Source: Bog-366 sp963722555
Lineage (GTDB): Bacteria > Acidobacteriota > Terriglobia > UBA7540
Length of the DNA: 64,000 nt
NCBI GenBank assembly: GCA_963722555.1
Contig: CAVRNQ010000007.1
Location: 1,736,001-1,800,000, forward strand
Direction of reading: 5' to 3'
Of the stretch, positions 18,778 to 28,129 are shown piece after piece. Under the pieces are notes generated by a model. It was not told where the DNA came from. It was given only the letters and a program-made list of their open reading frames with translations, and did no database searches. The translations under genes and the position numbers were made by a program. Within the stretch, counting starts at the first letter, position 1, and each line of letters opens with the position of its first letter.

Positions 18778-19608
18778 CTAGTTAGCGAAAAGCCTGCGCA
18801 GGTAGCAGGCGGCTTGGCGAGCGGCAGGGTGGGGGTCACCTTCCGGCGGCAGGACCACCGAGCCTGACCCACAGAACTTCTCCTCTCGCAATACTCGTGC
18901 AATGTGTTTCCAGTCCAGGCGATCCCCTTCAGGTAGAACCCCCGGCGGCCAACGGCTCGGATCGTAGAGGTGGATGTGCGTCGCGCATCCGCGGGCAGCC
19001 CGGATGCCCTCCTCGATCGAGGGCTCCGACACCGCGAGCTCATAGGTGTCGAGCATCACCGTGAAGGCGGGACTGCCGATCCGGTCAACCCAGGCCATCG
19101 CCTCCCCCACAGTGTTGATGTAATTGGTCGCGCCGGGGTCAGCCGGCTCAAGCATAATCACTGCCCCGGCTTTCTCAGCGTATTCGGCGAGTTCGTGGAA
19201 CACGTCGTGAGTGATTCGCTCCGTCTCTTCCGGATTGCTGACCGATATCGCTTGCCCCCGTGCCACACCCAACCCCACACGCGCCCCGAAGTGAGCGGCG
19301 AAATCCACCATCCGCTTGTAGGCTTCCACGGAACGCCGACGGATTTCGCCGTCGGCATGGAGTAGCGCCATTCCCTGCAAATACATTCTGCCCGAGTTGA
19401 CTACGGGCATCACGGCGCCCGCCCTCTTCAGTGCGGTTTCCATCTCGAGGGGGTTCATAACATCGTCGGGATTGGGCATGAACTCAATGCCGTCATAGCC
19501 CCATTCGACAGAACGTTGCGCCAACTCCTCCGGGTTCCCGGTAAGAACCTTCACCACGAAACCGAGGTCAGTCACGTCTGGTGTGGAGCTGAATAGGCAT
19601 AGACGCAT
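18778..19608 (-). CDS. Sugar phosphate isomerase/epimerase-like TIM-barrel protein
   Basis: 276 residues of the xylose-isomerase-like (AP endonuclease 2) superfamily. Metal-site residues can be placed: Glu in AVIMLEPAD, Asp in FTVMLDTYEL and His in THIHLYDPS. The fourth ligand, a Glu on the last barrel strand in D-tagatose 3-epimerase relatives, is not obvious; the strand reads GSGSVVLPPEGD. That change may alter or abolish the usual epimerase chemistry. It lies between the CbbY-like phosphatase and the zinc dehydrogenase in one operon, so a ketose or aldose isomerisation is the likely job. Start ATG at 19608. Confidence 0.85.
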   Translation of the reverse strand: MRLCLFSSTPDVTDLGFVVKVLTGNPEELAQRSVEWGYDGIEFMPNPDDVMNPLEMETALKRAGAVMPVVNSGRMYLQGMALLHADGEIRRRSVEAYKRMVDFAAHFGARVGLGVARGQAISVSNPEETERITHDVFHELAEYAEKAGAVIMLEPADPGATNYINTVGEAMAWVDRIGSPAFTVMLDTYELAVSEPSIEEGIRAARGCATHIHLYDPSRWPPGVLPEGDRLDWKHIARVLREEKFCGSGSVVLPPEGDPHPAARQAACYLRRLFAN

Positions 19609-19759
19609 TCTTGTGGACTCCTTTACTTGAGAGTGGACTCTCTCCCCGAGATTGGCACAGGACTAGCCGGAGGATTGAAAGCGGCAACGACAGCATTACT
19701 GGCAGCCCTGAAGATAGATCCGGTCTCCAGGGGAGACACCCGAACTCTCCTGACCCAGT

Positions 19760-20548
19760 TCATGTACCGTACCAGGAAGAGACTTTTTCCAGCGCGTCAA
19801 CGGTGAAATACTTCCCCACCTGTGACCTGCTGTGATTAGCCAGAACAACGCATCGTTCCCCGTCGGGATCTCCGAGGCAAGTTAAGACGATGGCAGCCCT
19901 GGAGAAGTCCTCTTCGCGCGTGTAGTCGCTGACTGTGACCACGCACTTCATTCCAGCAGCCACAGCAGATAAGAGGCCGTTGCGCGAGTCTTCGACCACC
20001 ACGCAGTGGACTGGCGAGACCTGTAATTCGCGCGCGGCCATCAGATAGATGTCGGGAGCTGGCTTCTTGGCCTTCACCACGTCCCCGGCCAGGACCAGGG
20101 AGAACTTCCGTGCGTTTTCCTTGCCCACGGCATGGACCAGAACACTCTCGACAGCTTCCCGGGCGGAAGTGGAACAGACCCCCAAAACCCAGCCTTGTGC
20201 CAGAGCTTCTTCGGACAGGCGCTTCACCCCGGACCGAACTGAAATTCGGCCCGACGCGATAATCTCCTTGTAGATTTCCGTCTTTCTTTGGTGCCACTTC
20301 TTCACCATATCCTGGCGTTCGGCGTCGGTCGGAGGTGGATTAAACACCTTCAGGAAGTCCGAGTCCTGGAAGAGGCTGGCCATACGCTCCTTGCCGCCGC
20401 CGATCTTGAGCTTGCGGCCGTACTCTTCTACACTCCACTGCCAAGGGACGCCGAATTCCGCCCACATCTGATTAAAGGCCACGCGGTGGCCATCGCGTTC
20501 GGTGTCCGCTAGAACCCCGTCACAATCAAAGAGAAGAACCTTCTTCAT
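19760..20548 (-). CDS. HAD-superfamily phosphatase, CbbY-like
   Basis: 262 residues. HAD motif I is FDCDGVLADTERDGHR, with the nucleophile Asp and the acid/base Asp two residues on. The cap region reads YGRKLKIGGGKERM, a signature I associate with CbbY rather than beta-phosphoglucomutase. Motif III/IV is AKKPAPDIYLMA with VVVEDSRNGLLSA. CbbY of phototrophs removes phosphate from xylulose-1,5-bisphosphate. No RuBisCO is present, so here it probably acts on a ketose bisphosphate or monophosphate made in this operon. Its start overlaps the aldolase stop codon by four bases, so the two are coupled. Confidence 0.88.
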   Translation of the reverse strand: MKKVLLFDCDGVLADTERDGHRVAFNQMWAEFGVPWQWSVEEYGRKLKIGGGKERMASLFQDSDFLKVFNPPPTDAERQDMVKKWHQRKTEIYKEIIASGRISVRSGVKRLSEEALAQGWVLGVCSTSAREAVESVLVHAVGKENARKFSLVLAGDVVKAKKPAPDIYLMAARELQVSPVHCVVVEDSRNGLLSAVAAGMKCVVTVSDYTREEDFSRAAIVLTCLGDPDGERCVVLANHSRSQVGKYFTVDALEKVSSWYGT

Positions 20549-21399
20549 CCCGCTTTACCTTCGCTCCCAAAAATCTTCATGAAGCGAATCGCCATAGCCT
20601 TGATGGCTTCACGATTCGCCGCTAAGAGCCGCAGCGGATCGTATTGCTTCGGGTATTTCTCCAAATGTTTTCGGAGAGAATCAGCGAAGGTGATCTTGAG
20701 CTCCGTTGAGATGTTGACCTTCACTGCGCCGCGGCCAATCAACTTGCGGAAAACCTCTTCGCTTAAGCCTGTCCCACCGTGAATCACCATGGGGATACCC
20801 ACGGCAGCCACAAGCTCGGAGACCCGATCGAAATTAATCATGGGCTCGGTCCTGTAAACACCGTGAGCCGTGCCGATGGCCGGCGCGAAGCTATCGATGC
20901 CGGTGCCGCGGATGAATGCTTCGGCCTTGTCTACGGAAAACACGGGGACTTCCGCTTCGCTGCCCGTGCCATCCTCGACCCCTTTCACCGGCTCGATTTC
21001 ACCTTCCACTGCCGCACCAAACGCCCGTGCCAACGCCACCACCTGCTTGGTCTGGGCCAGGCAGTCGTCATAGCTCAAGCCCGACCCATCGAACAGCACG
21101 GAGTTCCAGCCCGCTCCCAGACACTCCTTGATCACGCGAACGTCTGGGCAGTGGTCCAGATGGAGCGTGGCGGGAATGGGAACTCGGTTGGCCATCTCGG
21201 CGAACATAAGTTGGATTAGCCGCGCCCCCCACACCTTGACCGTCTTCACAGACACCTGGATGATGAATGGCGCCCGCAGCTCCGCCGCTCCGGCCAGAGT
21301 GGCCTCCATCGTCACGTCATTGACGATATTGAAGGCGGCGACACCATAGCGCTCAGCAAAAGCGCGCTTCAGGATTTCTTGCATTGCTACTACGGGCAT
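20545..21399 (-). CDS. Class II fructose/tagatose-bisphosphate-type aldolase
   Basis: 284 residues, zinc-dependent class II aldolase. Landmarks are FNIVNDVTMEATL at the N-terminus, the metal-site LHLDHCPDV, the VLFDGSGLSYDDCL loop, the GTAHGVY His motif and MVIHGGTGLSEEVFRK (phosphate loop). It splits or joins dihydroxyacetone phosphate with an aldehyde. With dihydroxyacetone kinase just upstream and a CbbY-like phosphatase coupled downstream, it could process the phosphorylated ketose of this pathway. The exact substrate (fructose, tagatose or a short ketose) cannot be read from sequence. Confidence 0.92.
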   Translation of the reverse strand: MPVVAMQEILKRAFAERYGVAAFNIVNDVTMEATLAGAAELRAPFIIQVSVKTVKVWGARLIQLMFAEMANRVPIPATLHLDHCPDVRVIKECLGAGWNSVLFDGSGLSYDDCLAQTKQVVALARAFGAAVEGEIEPVKGVEDGTGSEAEVPVFSVDKAEAFIRGTGIDSFAPAIGTAHGVYRTEPMINFDRVSELVAAVGIPMVIHGGTGLSEEVFRKLIGRGAVKVNISTELKITFADSLRKHLEKYPKQYDPLRLLAANREAIKAMAIRFMKIFGSEGKAG

Positions 21400-21567
21400 C
21401 TTCGGCCTCCCTGATGCATTGTCTCTCCGATCACAATGGACATCGCCTTATCAGGCATCCGGTCTGGGCGAGTCCAATCTAGCTTGACCAGCCGTGCGCA
21501 GAGCAATGCGTGCGGGTGACCTCACCCTTCCGCACCATCCACCGCCCATGGCCGTTGCCCGCCAATC

Positions 21568-22563
21568 TCAGAAGACCCTCAGTGGAATATCAACCGGATG
21601 TTCCAGAAGGCTCTTCATTTCTGCATCTAGCTTCAAGAGGGATACGGAGCAACCCGCCATATCCAAAGAAGTGCAGTACTCCCCGATATAGGTCTTTACA
21701 ATTCGAATGTCACGCTGATTCAAACATGCGGCCACGTGCCGGAAAGCAACATAAAGCTCCATGGTGGGCGTCCCGCCCAGGCCATTGACCATCACCGCGA
21801 CTTCGTCGCCCGAATTGAACGGCAGATCCGGGACGATGCCCTCCATCAAGATTTCAATGACCTCATCGGCTGGCATGACTTTCGTCCGCTTGCGACCGGG
21901 CTCGCCGTGCAATCCCACGCCCAGTTCCATCTCGTCGTCCCCGAGTCCGAAGGTGGGGCTCCCTTTGCTCGGTGTGGTGCATGAGGTCAATGCAAAGCCC
22001 ATGCTCCGGCTGTTGGCATTCACCCGCTTGGCGATTTCCACGACGGCTTCTAAGCTGGCACCCTGCTCCGCCTTCGCACCGGTGATCTTGTAGTTGAGAA
22101 TTGCCCCGGCTACGCCTCGCCGCCCTGCAGTGAAGGTGCTGTCCTTGACTGCCACGTCGTCATTGGCAATTACGGTGATGACGCGGATCCCTTCCATCTC
22201 CGCCATCTCCGCCGCTATTGAGAAATTGGCTCGGTCACCCGTGTAATTCTTGATCAGGTAGAGGACGCCCACGCCGCCGTCCACCATCTTGGTTGCTTCG
22301 TATACCGCATCAGCGGTCGGGGCCGCGAAGACCTCTCCGGCACAGGCTGCGTCCAGCATGCCTCTGCCCACATACCAGACCTGATCGGGTTCGTGACCGC
22401 TGCCCGAACCTGTCAGGACAGCGACCTTTCCTTTTACCGGCGCATCGGCCCGCAGTACGATTTTCTTGTCGCGGACCAGCCTCAGTCTGTCGGGATTTGC
22501 TGTCACCAGACCATCGAGCATTTCATAAACAACCTGATCAGGGCGGTTGATGATCTTCTTCAT
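21568..22563 (-). CDS. dhaK: Dihydroxyacetone kinase, substrate-binding subunit DhaK
   Basis: 331 residues, full length. Landmarks are VAVLTGSGSGHEPDQVWYVG near the N-terminus and ELGVGLHGEPGRKR, containing the His that binds dihydroxyacetone covalently as a hemiaminal. DhaK works with DhaL. Its ATG overlaps the dhaL stop codon by ATGA. No DhaM phosphotransfer subunit is seen, so the phosphate donor (ATP or a distant PTS) is undecided. Relatives of DhaK act on L-erythrulose in tetritol pathways, which fits the apionate-type genes at 35118-41029. Confidence 0.95.
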   Translation of the reverse strand: MKKIINRPDQVVYEMLDGLVTANPDRLRLVRDKKIVLRADAPVKGKVAVLTGSGSGHEPDQVWYVGRGMLDAACAGEVFAAPTADAVYEATKMVDGGVGVLYLIKNYTGDRANFSIAAEMAEMEGIRVITVIANDDVAVKDSTFTAGRRGVAGAILNYKITGAKAEQGASLEAVVEIAKRVNANSRSMGFALTSCTTPSKGSPTFGLGDDEMELGVGLHGEPGRKRTKVMPADEVIEILMEGIVPDLPFNSGDEVAVMVNGLGGTPTMELYVAFRHVAACLNQRDIRIVKTYIGEYCTSLDMAGCSVSLLKLDAEMKSLLEHPVDIPLRVF

Positions 22564-23210
22564 GCCGATATCTCCTTTCGACGATATAGGTCATACGCAG
22601 CCTCAAACATGAGGCAGATGACATACGAACCAGCGTCTCGGTGACCGGCGCTTCGCTCACCGAGGTACGATGCCCGACCTTTTCTTGCCACCAATGGGAT
22701 GGTGGTGTCGGACCCGTTTCTCGCGGCTCCGAGGGCTTTCTCAAGCACGGTTTCGACTAGGTCGCCCTCGCTGACAGCTTGCCCAAACGTCTGTAGAGCG
22801 GGTTCCAGAGCATCCACCAGAGTCTTATCGCCCACTCGGGTCCCCTCGCCCCGTTCCTTGATTCCTTCCAGGGCTACATTCAGGACTTCGTGAACCTCCT
22901 TGAGAGTCAGGCGATCCCTGGTGCCGATCTTCTTACCGGCACGCATGAACGCGGTCCCATAAATGGCCCCGGAAACGCCTCCTGCCGCGGAGATAATCGC
23001 CATAGCAACTTGGTTGAGAATACCACCCAGGGTTTGGTTGTTCAGGGACGGCAGGCGGTCTAGGATCAGTTGCCAACCCTTTTTCAAACTAGCCCCACAA
23101 TCGCCGTCGCCGATGGGGGAATCCAGGTCAGCCAAGGTCCTCTCTGCCGCAATCAACTTCTTGCCAACTGCTTCTAACAGTTTCAGTAGTTGTTCCTTTT
23201 GCTCGTCCAT
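22560..23210 (-). CDS. dhaL: Dihydroxyacetone kinase, nucleotide-binding subunit DhaL
   Basis: 216 residues from the ATG at 23210. The track frame could extend to 23297, but the upstream part (MLVPTWVAFVSVF) does not belong to the fold. The Mg-ADP site is LDSPIGDGDCGASLKKG, with three Asp residues, and GGVSGAIYGTAFMRAG follows. It carries the phosphoryl group to the ketose held by DhaK. It is the first gene of a seven-gene minus-strand operon running to 16218. Confidence 0.93.
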   Translation of the reverse strand: MDEQKEQLLKLLEAVGKKLIAAERTLADLDSPIGDGDCGASLKKGWQLILDRLPSLNNQTLGGILNQVAMAIISAAGGVSGAIYGTAFMRAGKKIGTRDRLTLKEVHEVLNVALEGIKERGEGTRVGDKTLVDALEPALQTFGQAVSEGDLVETVLEKALGAARNGSDTTIPLVARKGRASYLGERSAGHRDAGSYVICLMFEAAYDLYRRKEISA

Positions 23211-24029
23211 AGGCTTGCTTACCCTCGATACGTGCCTCTTCCTCAATGTCCCGAGTAAGAAAACGCTGACAAATGCCACCCACGTTGGGACTAGCATCTT
23301 GTGAGCGTTAGGAGCTTTGCTTTGGCGCTGAGAAACTCCGCAAGGATTAACTCTTGGTCAGGTACGAGACAGTGTTTGGCCCACTGTCTTGCACATGGCC
23401 AAGGCTTCGTACGCGATGGAATGCCATTATATGCCCATACATTCCTCTGTCAAGAAAAGCTTATGACTTCAAATTCTAGCATTGCATAGCGAAGATGGTC
23501 GTGATAACTTGTCACATATGATGGTATTCCTAAACCTTCGGAGGACAAGGGAGATTCCCTCTGCGAGAACGCTGAATAATCGCCAAGAATCTGGGCGGCG
23601 CAACTCGGTGCTGCCGACAAAAGAAGTCGTCAAGTGTTGCGTTCCGAGAACACGGTAACCCCGCAAGCGCGCATCGTCCTATTGTTGCGCCGACCGTGAG
23701 GCAGGCAGTTTCCCCATCGTGCCCACCTAAGGGTCGGTGTTGCAGGCAAACGCATTTTTCGGAACGCGACACTAGAGCGCATCGCAGGACTCCTGGGCGG
23801 AGGGCAGAATTCACTCGACTCATCTTCGCCGCATCCGGTCAGACTGCAAGCAGTATTGTCCCCGAAACTCCCGAACCTCTAGGGAGTCCCTGGAGTGTAC
23901 GAATGCTGAGTTTCATGCGGTCGGGAGAATCTTGGCGGCCCATATTCTCTTGTTTCACCTCGTCCAGTTTTCTGCCGTGCGGGTTAAAGGGGCGGTAGCC
24001 AATTAGAAACTGGTAGGGAGGTCAGTGGC
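23211..24029. other. Divergent promoter region between dhaL and the 2-oxoacid dehydrogenase genes
   Basis: About 800 bases with no convincing gene. Near 23400-23530 the DNA becomes AT-rich and carries imperfect palindromes of the type TGG-N4-CCA (TGGAATGCCA at about 23417, TGGTATTCCT at about 23522). These are candidate operators only. Confidence 0.5.
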
Positions 24030-25010
24030 GTGACGGAAGAACGGCATGATTATTTCCCAACTGTGGAAGTTAGGAAGGCGATTCACCGGACCATGGTGAA
24101 GATTCGCCGCTTTGAGGAGCGCGCCGTGGAACTCTTCATGGCACAGGAACTCCCAGGCTTTCTCCATTCTTATCTCGGGCAGGAGGCGGTGGCGGCCGGC
24201 GCATGCGCCTGTCTGCGCGAAGACGATTACATCACCAGCACGCACCGCGGCCATGGACATATCATTGCGAAGGGGCTCCGGCTGGACCGCATGATGGCAG
24301 AGTTGTTCGCCAAGACCACGGGCTACTGCAAGGGGAAGGGTGGCTCGATGCATATCACGGATTTCTCCCAGGGAGTCCTGGGTGCAAACGGCATCGTCGC
24401 CGCAGGAGTACCCATTGCCACGGGAGCGGCGCTCTCCGCCCAGATGCGCAAGTCAGGTCAGGTGGTGGTTTGTTTCTTCGGCGACGGCGCTTCGAACCAA
24501 GGAGCCTTTTACGAAGCCGCAAACCTGGGGGCGGTGTGGAGCTTGCCAGTCATTTACGTCTGCGAAAACAATCTTTACGCCGTGTCCACCCACCAGAGTC
24601 ACCATCAGAAGGTCAAAGACATCTCGACAAGGGCAGTGGCTTTCGGATTCCCCGGGATCTCGGTAGACGGGAATGACCCGATCGCCGTCTATCAGGCCGT
24701 CGCTCCCGCCGTGCATCGAGCCCGGCAGGGTGAAGGGCCGACGCTGGTCGAATGCAAGACTTATCGGTGGTTAGGCCACTACGTAGGTGACCCGGCCAGC
24801 TACCGGCCCCCTGAGGAAGTCGCCGAGTGGAAAGCCAGGGATCCGGTGCCTCGTTACGAGCGATATCTCGAGGAGCAAGGTGTGATGTCGGCCGCGGAGA
24901 TGGTGAGCGTTCATGAACAAGTGAAGAAGGAATTGGACGCGGCAGTGGAATTCGCGCGCCGCAGCCCCTCGCCGCAGCCTGAGGATGCCTTACAGGATGT
25001 GGAGCCTTAG
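24030..25010 (+). CDS. 2-oxoacid (pyruvate/acetoin-type) dehydrogenase E1 component, alpha subunit
   Basis: 326 residues, thiamine-diphosphate-dependent. Landmarks are FEERAVELFMAQELPGFLHS, STHRGHGHIIAKG, GKGGSMHITDF, and the cofactor motif GDGASNQGAFYEAANLGAVW ending in ENNLYAVST. It decarboxylates a 2-oxoacid (or acetoin) as part of a complex with E1 beta and the E2 acyltransferase. The start is a GTG with GGGAGG nine bases upstream. No E3 (dihydrolipoamide dehydrogenase) is in the window and must come from elsewhere. Pyruvate and acetoin substrates are not separable by eye. Confidence 0.93.
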   Translation: MTEERHDYFPTVEVRKAIHRTMVKIRRFEERAVELFMAQELPGFLHSYLGQEAVAAGACACLREDDYITSTHRGHGHIIAKGLRLDRMMAELFAKTTGYCKGKGGSMHITDFSQGVLGANGIVAAGVPIATGAALSAQMRKSGQVVVCFFGDGASNQGAFYEAANLGAVWSLPVIYVCENNLYAVSTHQSHHQKVKDISTRAVAFGFPGISVDGNDPIAVYQAVAPAVHRARQGEGPTLVECKTYRWLGHYVGDPASYRPPEEVAEWKARDPVPRYERYLEEQGVMSAAEMVSVHEQVKKELDAAVEFARRSPSPQPEDALQDVEP

Positions 25011-25042
25011 CCGTCGCGGAGAAACCCCGGAAAGGTGAAATC

Positions 25043-26015
25043 ATGAAGAAGCTCTTTTACAAAGAAGCGGTACGCGACGCTCTCCGCGAAGAAATGCTGC
25101 GAGACGAGCGCGTGTTTCTAATCGGTCTCGACATCGGTCGGTTCGGCGGAACCTACAAGGCCACGCAGGGTCTGTGGGAAGAGTTCGGGGCGGAGCGCGT
25201 ACGCGACACGCCGCTCTCCGAGGCAGCTATTGCCGGGGCCGCGGTGGGCGCGGCGATGACGGGACTCCGGCCGGTCGCCGAAATCATGTACAACGATTTT
25301 CTGACCATCGCCATGGACCAGATCGCCAATCAGGCTGCCAAACTGCGCTACATGTCCGGCGGACAAGCGACGATTCCCGTAGTCTTCCGTACTCAGGAGG
25401 GAGCCGGGCGTTCCTCGGCGGCGCAGCATGCCCAGAGTCTGGAGGCGTGGGTCGCGCACATCCCCGGATTGAAAGTGGCACTGCCGTTCGACTCCCTACG
25501 ATGCGAAGGGTCTGCTGAAAACCGCCATTCGCGATGACACCCCCGTGGTCTTTTTTGAGCATAAGCTCCTTTACAACACCAAAGGTGGGGTGCCCGAGGA
25601 GGAGTACTTGATTCCCTTCGGCCAAGCCAAGGTCTGCCGCGAAGGCACAGGAGTCACCATCGTGGCGCTCTCGCGCATGGTCTTGCGGGCGCTGGAAGCG
25701 GCTGAAATCCTTGCGGCGGAGGGCGTGAGTGTGGAAGTGGTCGATCCGCGCACCATCGTCCCTCTGGATATCGACACCATCCTCGAATCCGTCAAAAAAA
25801 CTGGGCGGTTGATCGTTACGCATGAAGGCTATACGCGTTGCGGTATCGGAGCAGAGATTGCGACGCGGGTCATGGAAAAAGGCCTGTATTACCTCGAAAA
25901 ACCCGTGAGGCGTGTCTGTGCGCTGAACGTTCCGGTGCCTTTTGCGCCGGTCATGGAAAACTACGTTATCCCCAGCGCCGCGGCGCTGGTTCAAGCCGTC
26001 AAGGAGATGGTCTAG
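25043..26015 (+). CDS. 2-oxoacid dehydrogenase E1 component, beta subunit (single-base frameshift)
   Basis: Transketolase-fold pyrimidine-binding subunit. The N-terminal half (RDTPLSEAAIAGAAVGAAMTG, then FRTQEGAGRSSAAQHAQSLE) reads well up to LPFDS. The frame then breaks at about 25487 and the rest (YDAKGLLKTAIRDD, FFEHKLLYN, VVDPRTIVPLDIDTI, THEGYTRCGIGAE) continues one frame over. One extra T in the pair at 25487-25488 explains the break, since removing it restores the usual LPSTPYDAKGL. An alternative start near 25545 gives only a C-terminal fragment. The gene is intact on either side, so an assembly error is as likely as a real mutation. Confidence 0.88.
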
Positions 26016-26030
26016 GAAAGGGGGAGAGTT

Positions 26031-27248
26031 GTGGCCGCCAAAATCACAATGCCCATGCTGGGCCTGACAATGACGGAGGGCGCCATACGAAAATGGTGGA
26101 AGCGGGAAGGCGACCCCGTCGAGAAGGGCGCGCCGCTGTTTGAAGTGGAGACGGACAAGGCGTTGGTTGATATTGAAGCACCCGAGGACGGTTGGCTGCT
26201 GCGGGTCCTGGTAGGAGCCGAGCAAGTGGTGCCCGTGGGGACCATTGTGGGAGTGATCGGCGCGGAGAAAGAAGATATCAGTATGATCTTGGGCGATAGC
26301 GTGGCGGCGCCAGCACGCGAGGCGAGCGCTGTGGTGGGGCCTGTGGCCGAAACGCCGAAAGCTGCCCGTGCCTCCGGCCCCAAGCTGATTTCACCGCGCG
26401 CCCGCAGGTTGGCTGAGGAGCACCACATCGATTGGAAGGATTTGCAAGGGACGGGGCCGGAGGGCCAGATTACTGAGAAGGACGTGCAGCTCTCGATCGC
26501 CAATGCGCGTGCCTCCTCACCCCCCACCGACGCCCGCCCTGACACGGTGCAGGCTCTCTCGAACACTCGGCAGATCATCGCGGAGCGATTGACCCAGAGC
26601 CTTCGCGAACGCGCCCATATCTATCTCACCATGGCGGTGGATATGGGTGCGGCGCTGGACTCCTGCCAGAAACCTTCTGCCAGTTTGAGCACTCCGCCGT
26701 CCGGTGCCCCTCTCTCAATTAATGATCTCATCGTCAAGGCGGTTGCCATCTGCCTCACGGAATATCCCTGGGTGAATTCCACCCTGGTCGACAAGGAACT
26801 CCATTTGCATTCTTCTGTGCATATCGGTTTCGCGGTCGCCGCGGAGGACGGCACGCTGGTCGTGCCTGTTTTGCGCGGGGTCGAGGGGATGAGTCTGTCA
26901 GAGCTTGCTAAGGTAAGGCGGGCCATCCTGGAGAAAGCCACCCACCGGCGACTTAGCGCTGAGGAAATGGCGGGAGGCACGTTCACCATCTCCAATTTAG
27001 GCATGTACGGTGTGGAACAATTTACAGCAATAATCAATCCGCCAGAGACAGGAATCCTTGCCATTGGCGCCATCACCGAAGAGCCCCGAGTAATCCAAGG
27101 TGGCCTGTTCGTTCGGCCGGTGATGCGGGTCACTCTGGGAGTCGATCACCGCGTGGTGGATGGCGCCCTGGCAGCGCAATTCCTGCGCCGCTGCAAGACC
27201 TTGCTGGAACAACCCCAGTTACTGACCGCTTCAAAGGAGGGGAAATGA
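26031..27248 (+). CDS. 2-oxoacid dehydrogenase E2 component, dihydrolipoyl acyltransferase
   Basis: 405 residues in the standard order. A lipoyl domain spans residues 1-80, with the lipoylated Lys43 in EVETDKALVDIEAP. A Pro/Ala linker follows, then the peripheral-subunit-binding domain at about residues 120-157 (ISPRARRLAEEHHIDWKDL). The catalytic domain ends with the HxxxDG motif, DHRVVDGALAAQF (His373, Asp377). It transfers the acyl group to CoA and forms the complex core. The start is a GTG with GGGGGAGAG upstream, and its stop overlaps the ATG of the next gene. Confidence 0.94.
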   Translation: MAAKITMPMLGLTMTEGAIRKWWKREGDPVEKGAPLFEVETDKALVDIEAPEDGWLLRVLVGAEQVVPVGTIVGVIGAEKEDISMILGDSVAAPAREASAVVGPVAETPKAARASGPKLISPRARRLAEEHHIDWKDLQGTGPEGQITEKDVQLSIANARASSPPTDARPDTVQALSNTRQIIAERLTQSLRERAHIYLTMAVDMGAALDSCQKPSASLSTPPSGAPLSINDLIVKAVAICLTEYPWVNSTLVDKELHLHSSVHIGFAVAAEDGTLVVPVLRGVEGMSLSELAKVRRAILEKATHRRLSAEEMAGGTFTISNLGMYGVEQFTAIINPPETGILAIGAITEEPRVIQGGLFVRPVMRVTLGVDHRVVDGALAAQFLRRCKTLLEQPQLLTASKEGK

Positions 27249-28129
27249 AGACTCTGGGATTCATCGGTCTTGGAATCATGGGAAAACCCATGGCTACGAA
27301 TCTGCTTCGCGGCGGACACCGCTTGTTCGTTCACGATATCAGGCCGGAGCCGGTGCGTGACCTGGTGGCGCTGGGCGCGGCCGAATGCGCGAGTCCGGCC
27401 GCAGTGGCTTCCTGTTCAGAAATCGTCATCACCATGCTCCCTAATTCACCGGAGGTGAAGCAAGTGGTGTTGGGTGAAATAGGGGTACTCGCAGGGGCGG
27501 GAAAAGACTCGATCCTGGTGGACATGAGTTCAATTGCCCCCTTGGTCTCGAAGGAAATCGCCGCCGAAGCCCGCAAAAAGGGAGTTCGGATGCTCGACGC
27601 ACCGGTGAGTGGCGGCGAGCCCAAGGCGAAGGACGCCACGCTTTCCATTATGGTGGGAGGAGAAAAAGAGGTCGTCGATCGGGTCGTTGACGTGCTGCGG
27701 CTCATGGGCAAGTCCGTGGTCTGGGTCGGCGAGATCGGGAGCGGCAACATTACGAAGCTGGCCAACCAGATTGTGGTTGCCCTGAACATCATGGCCATCT
27801 CGGAGGCCTTTGTATTGGCCACGAAGGCGGGGGTCGATGCCAAAGTTGTCTTCCAAGCCATCCGCGGGGGCTTGGCCGGCAGCACGGTGTTAGATGCGAA
27901 GTCCCCTCTCATCTTTGACCGCAAGTTCGACCCTGGCTTCCGCATCGAGCTTCACCTGAAAGATCTTCTGAACGTCATGCAGACTGCCCATGAGCTGGGC
28001 GTACCACTGCCTTTCAGTGGCATGGCTACGGAAGTCATGTCCGCTCTGAGAGTAGCCGGCAAAGGGAAGCTCGACCACAGTGGGGTAGTCCAGTACTTCG
28101 AGGACTTGGCCCAAGTGGAAGTCCACTGA
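27245..28129 (+). CDS. NAD(P)-dependent beta-hydroxyacid dehydrogenase (GlxR/MmsB type)
   Basis: 294 residues. The Rossmann motif is GFIGLGIMGKPMATNLL, the substrate loop is DAPVSGGEPKAKDATLSIMVG, and the catalytic lysine lies in GSGNITKLANQIVV. This family includes tartronate-semialdehyde reductase and 3-hydroxyisobutyrate dehydrogenase. The ATGA overlap with E2 shows that it is in the same operon. In a sugar-acid cluster, tartronate semialdehyde or a similar 3-carbon product is a reasonable substrate. The distinction cannot be made from these motifs. Confidence 0.92.
   Translation: MKTLGFIGLGIMGKPMATNLLRGGHRLFVHDIRPEPVRDLVALGAAECASPAAVASCSEIVITMLPNSPEVKQVVLGEIGVLAGAGKDSILVDMSSIAPLVSKEIAAEARKKGVRMLDAPVSGGEPKAKDATLSIMVGGEKEVVDRVVDVLRLMGKSVVWVGEIGSGNITKLANQIVVALNIMAISEAFVLATKAGVDAKVVFQAIRGGLAGSTVLDAKSPLIFDRKFDPGFRIELHLKDLLNVMQTAHELGVPLPFSGMATEVMSALRVAGKGKLDHSGVVQYFEDLAQVEVH

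Noticed and set aside
25284..26225. 313-codon antisense frame over E1 beta
   Set aside because: Shadow of the E1 beta and E2 genes; no family motif and no ribosome site.
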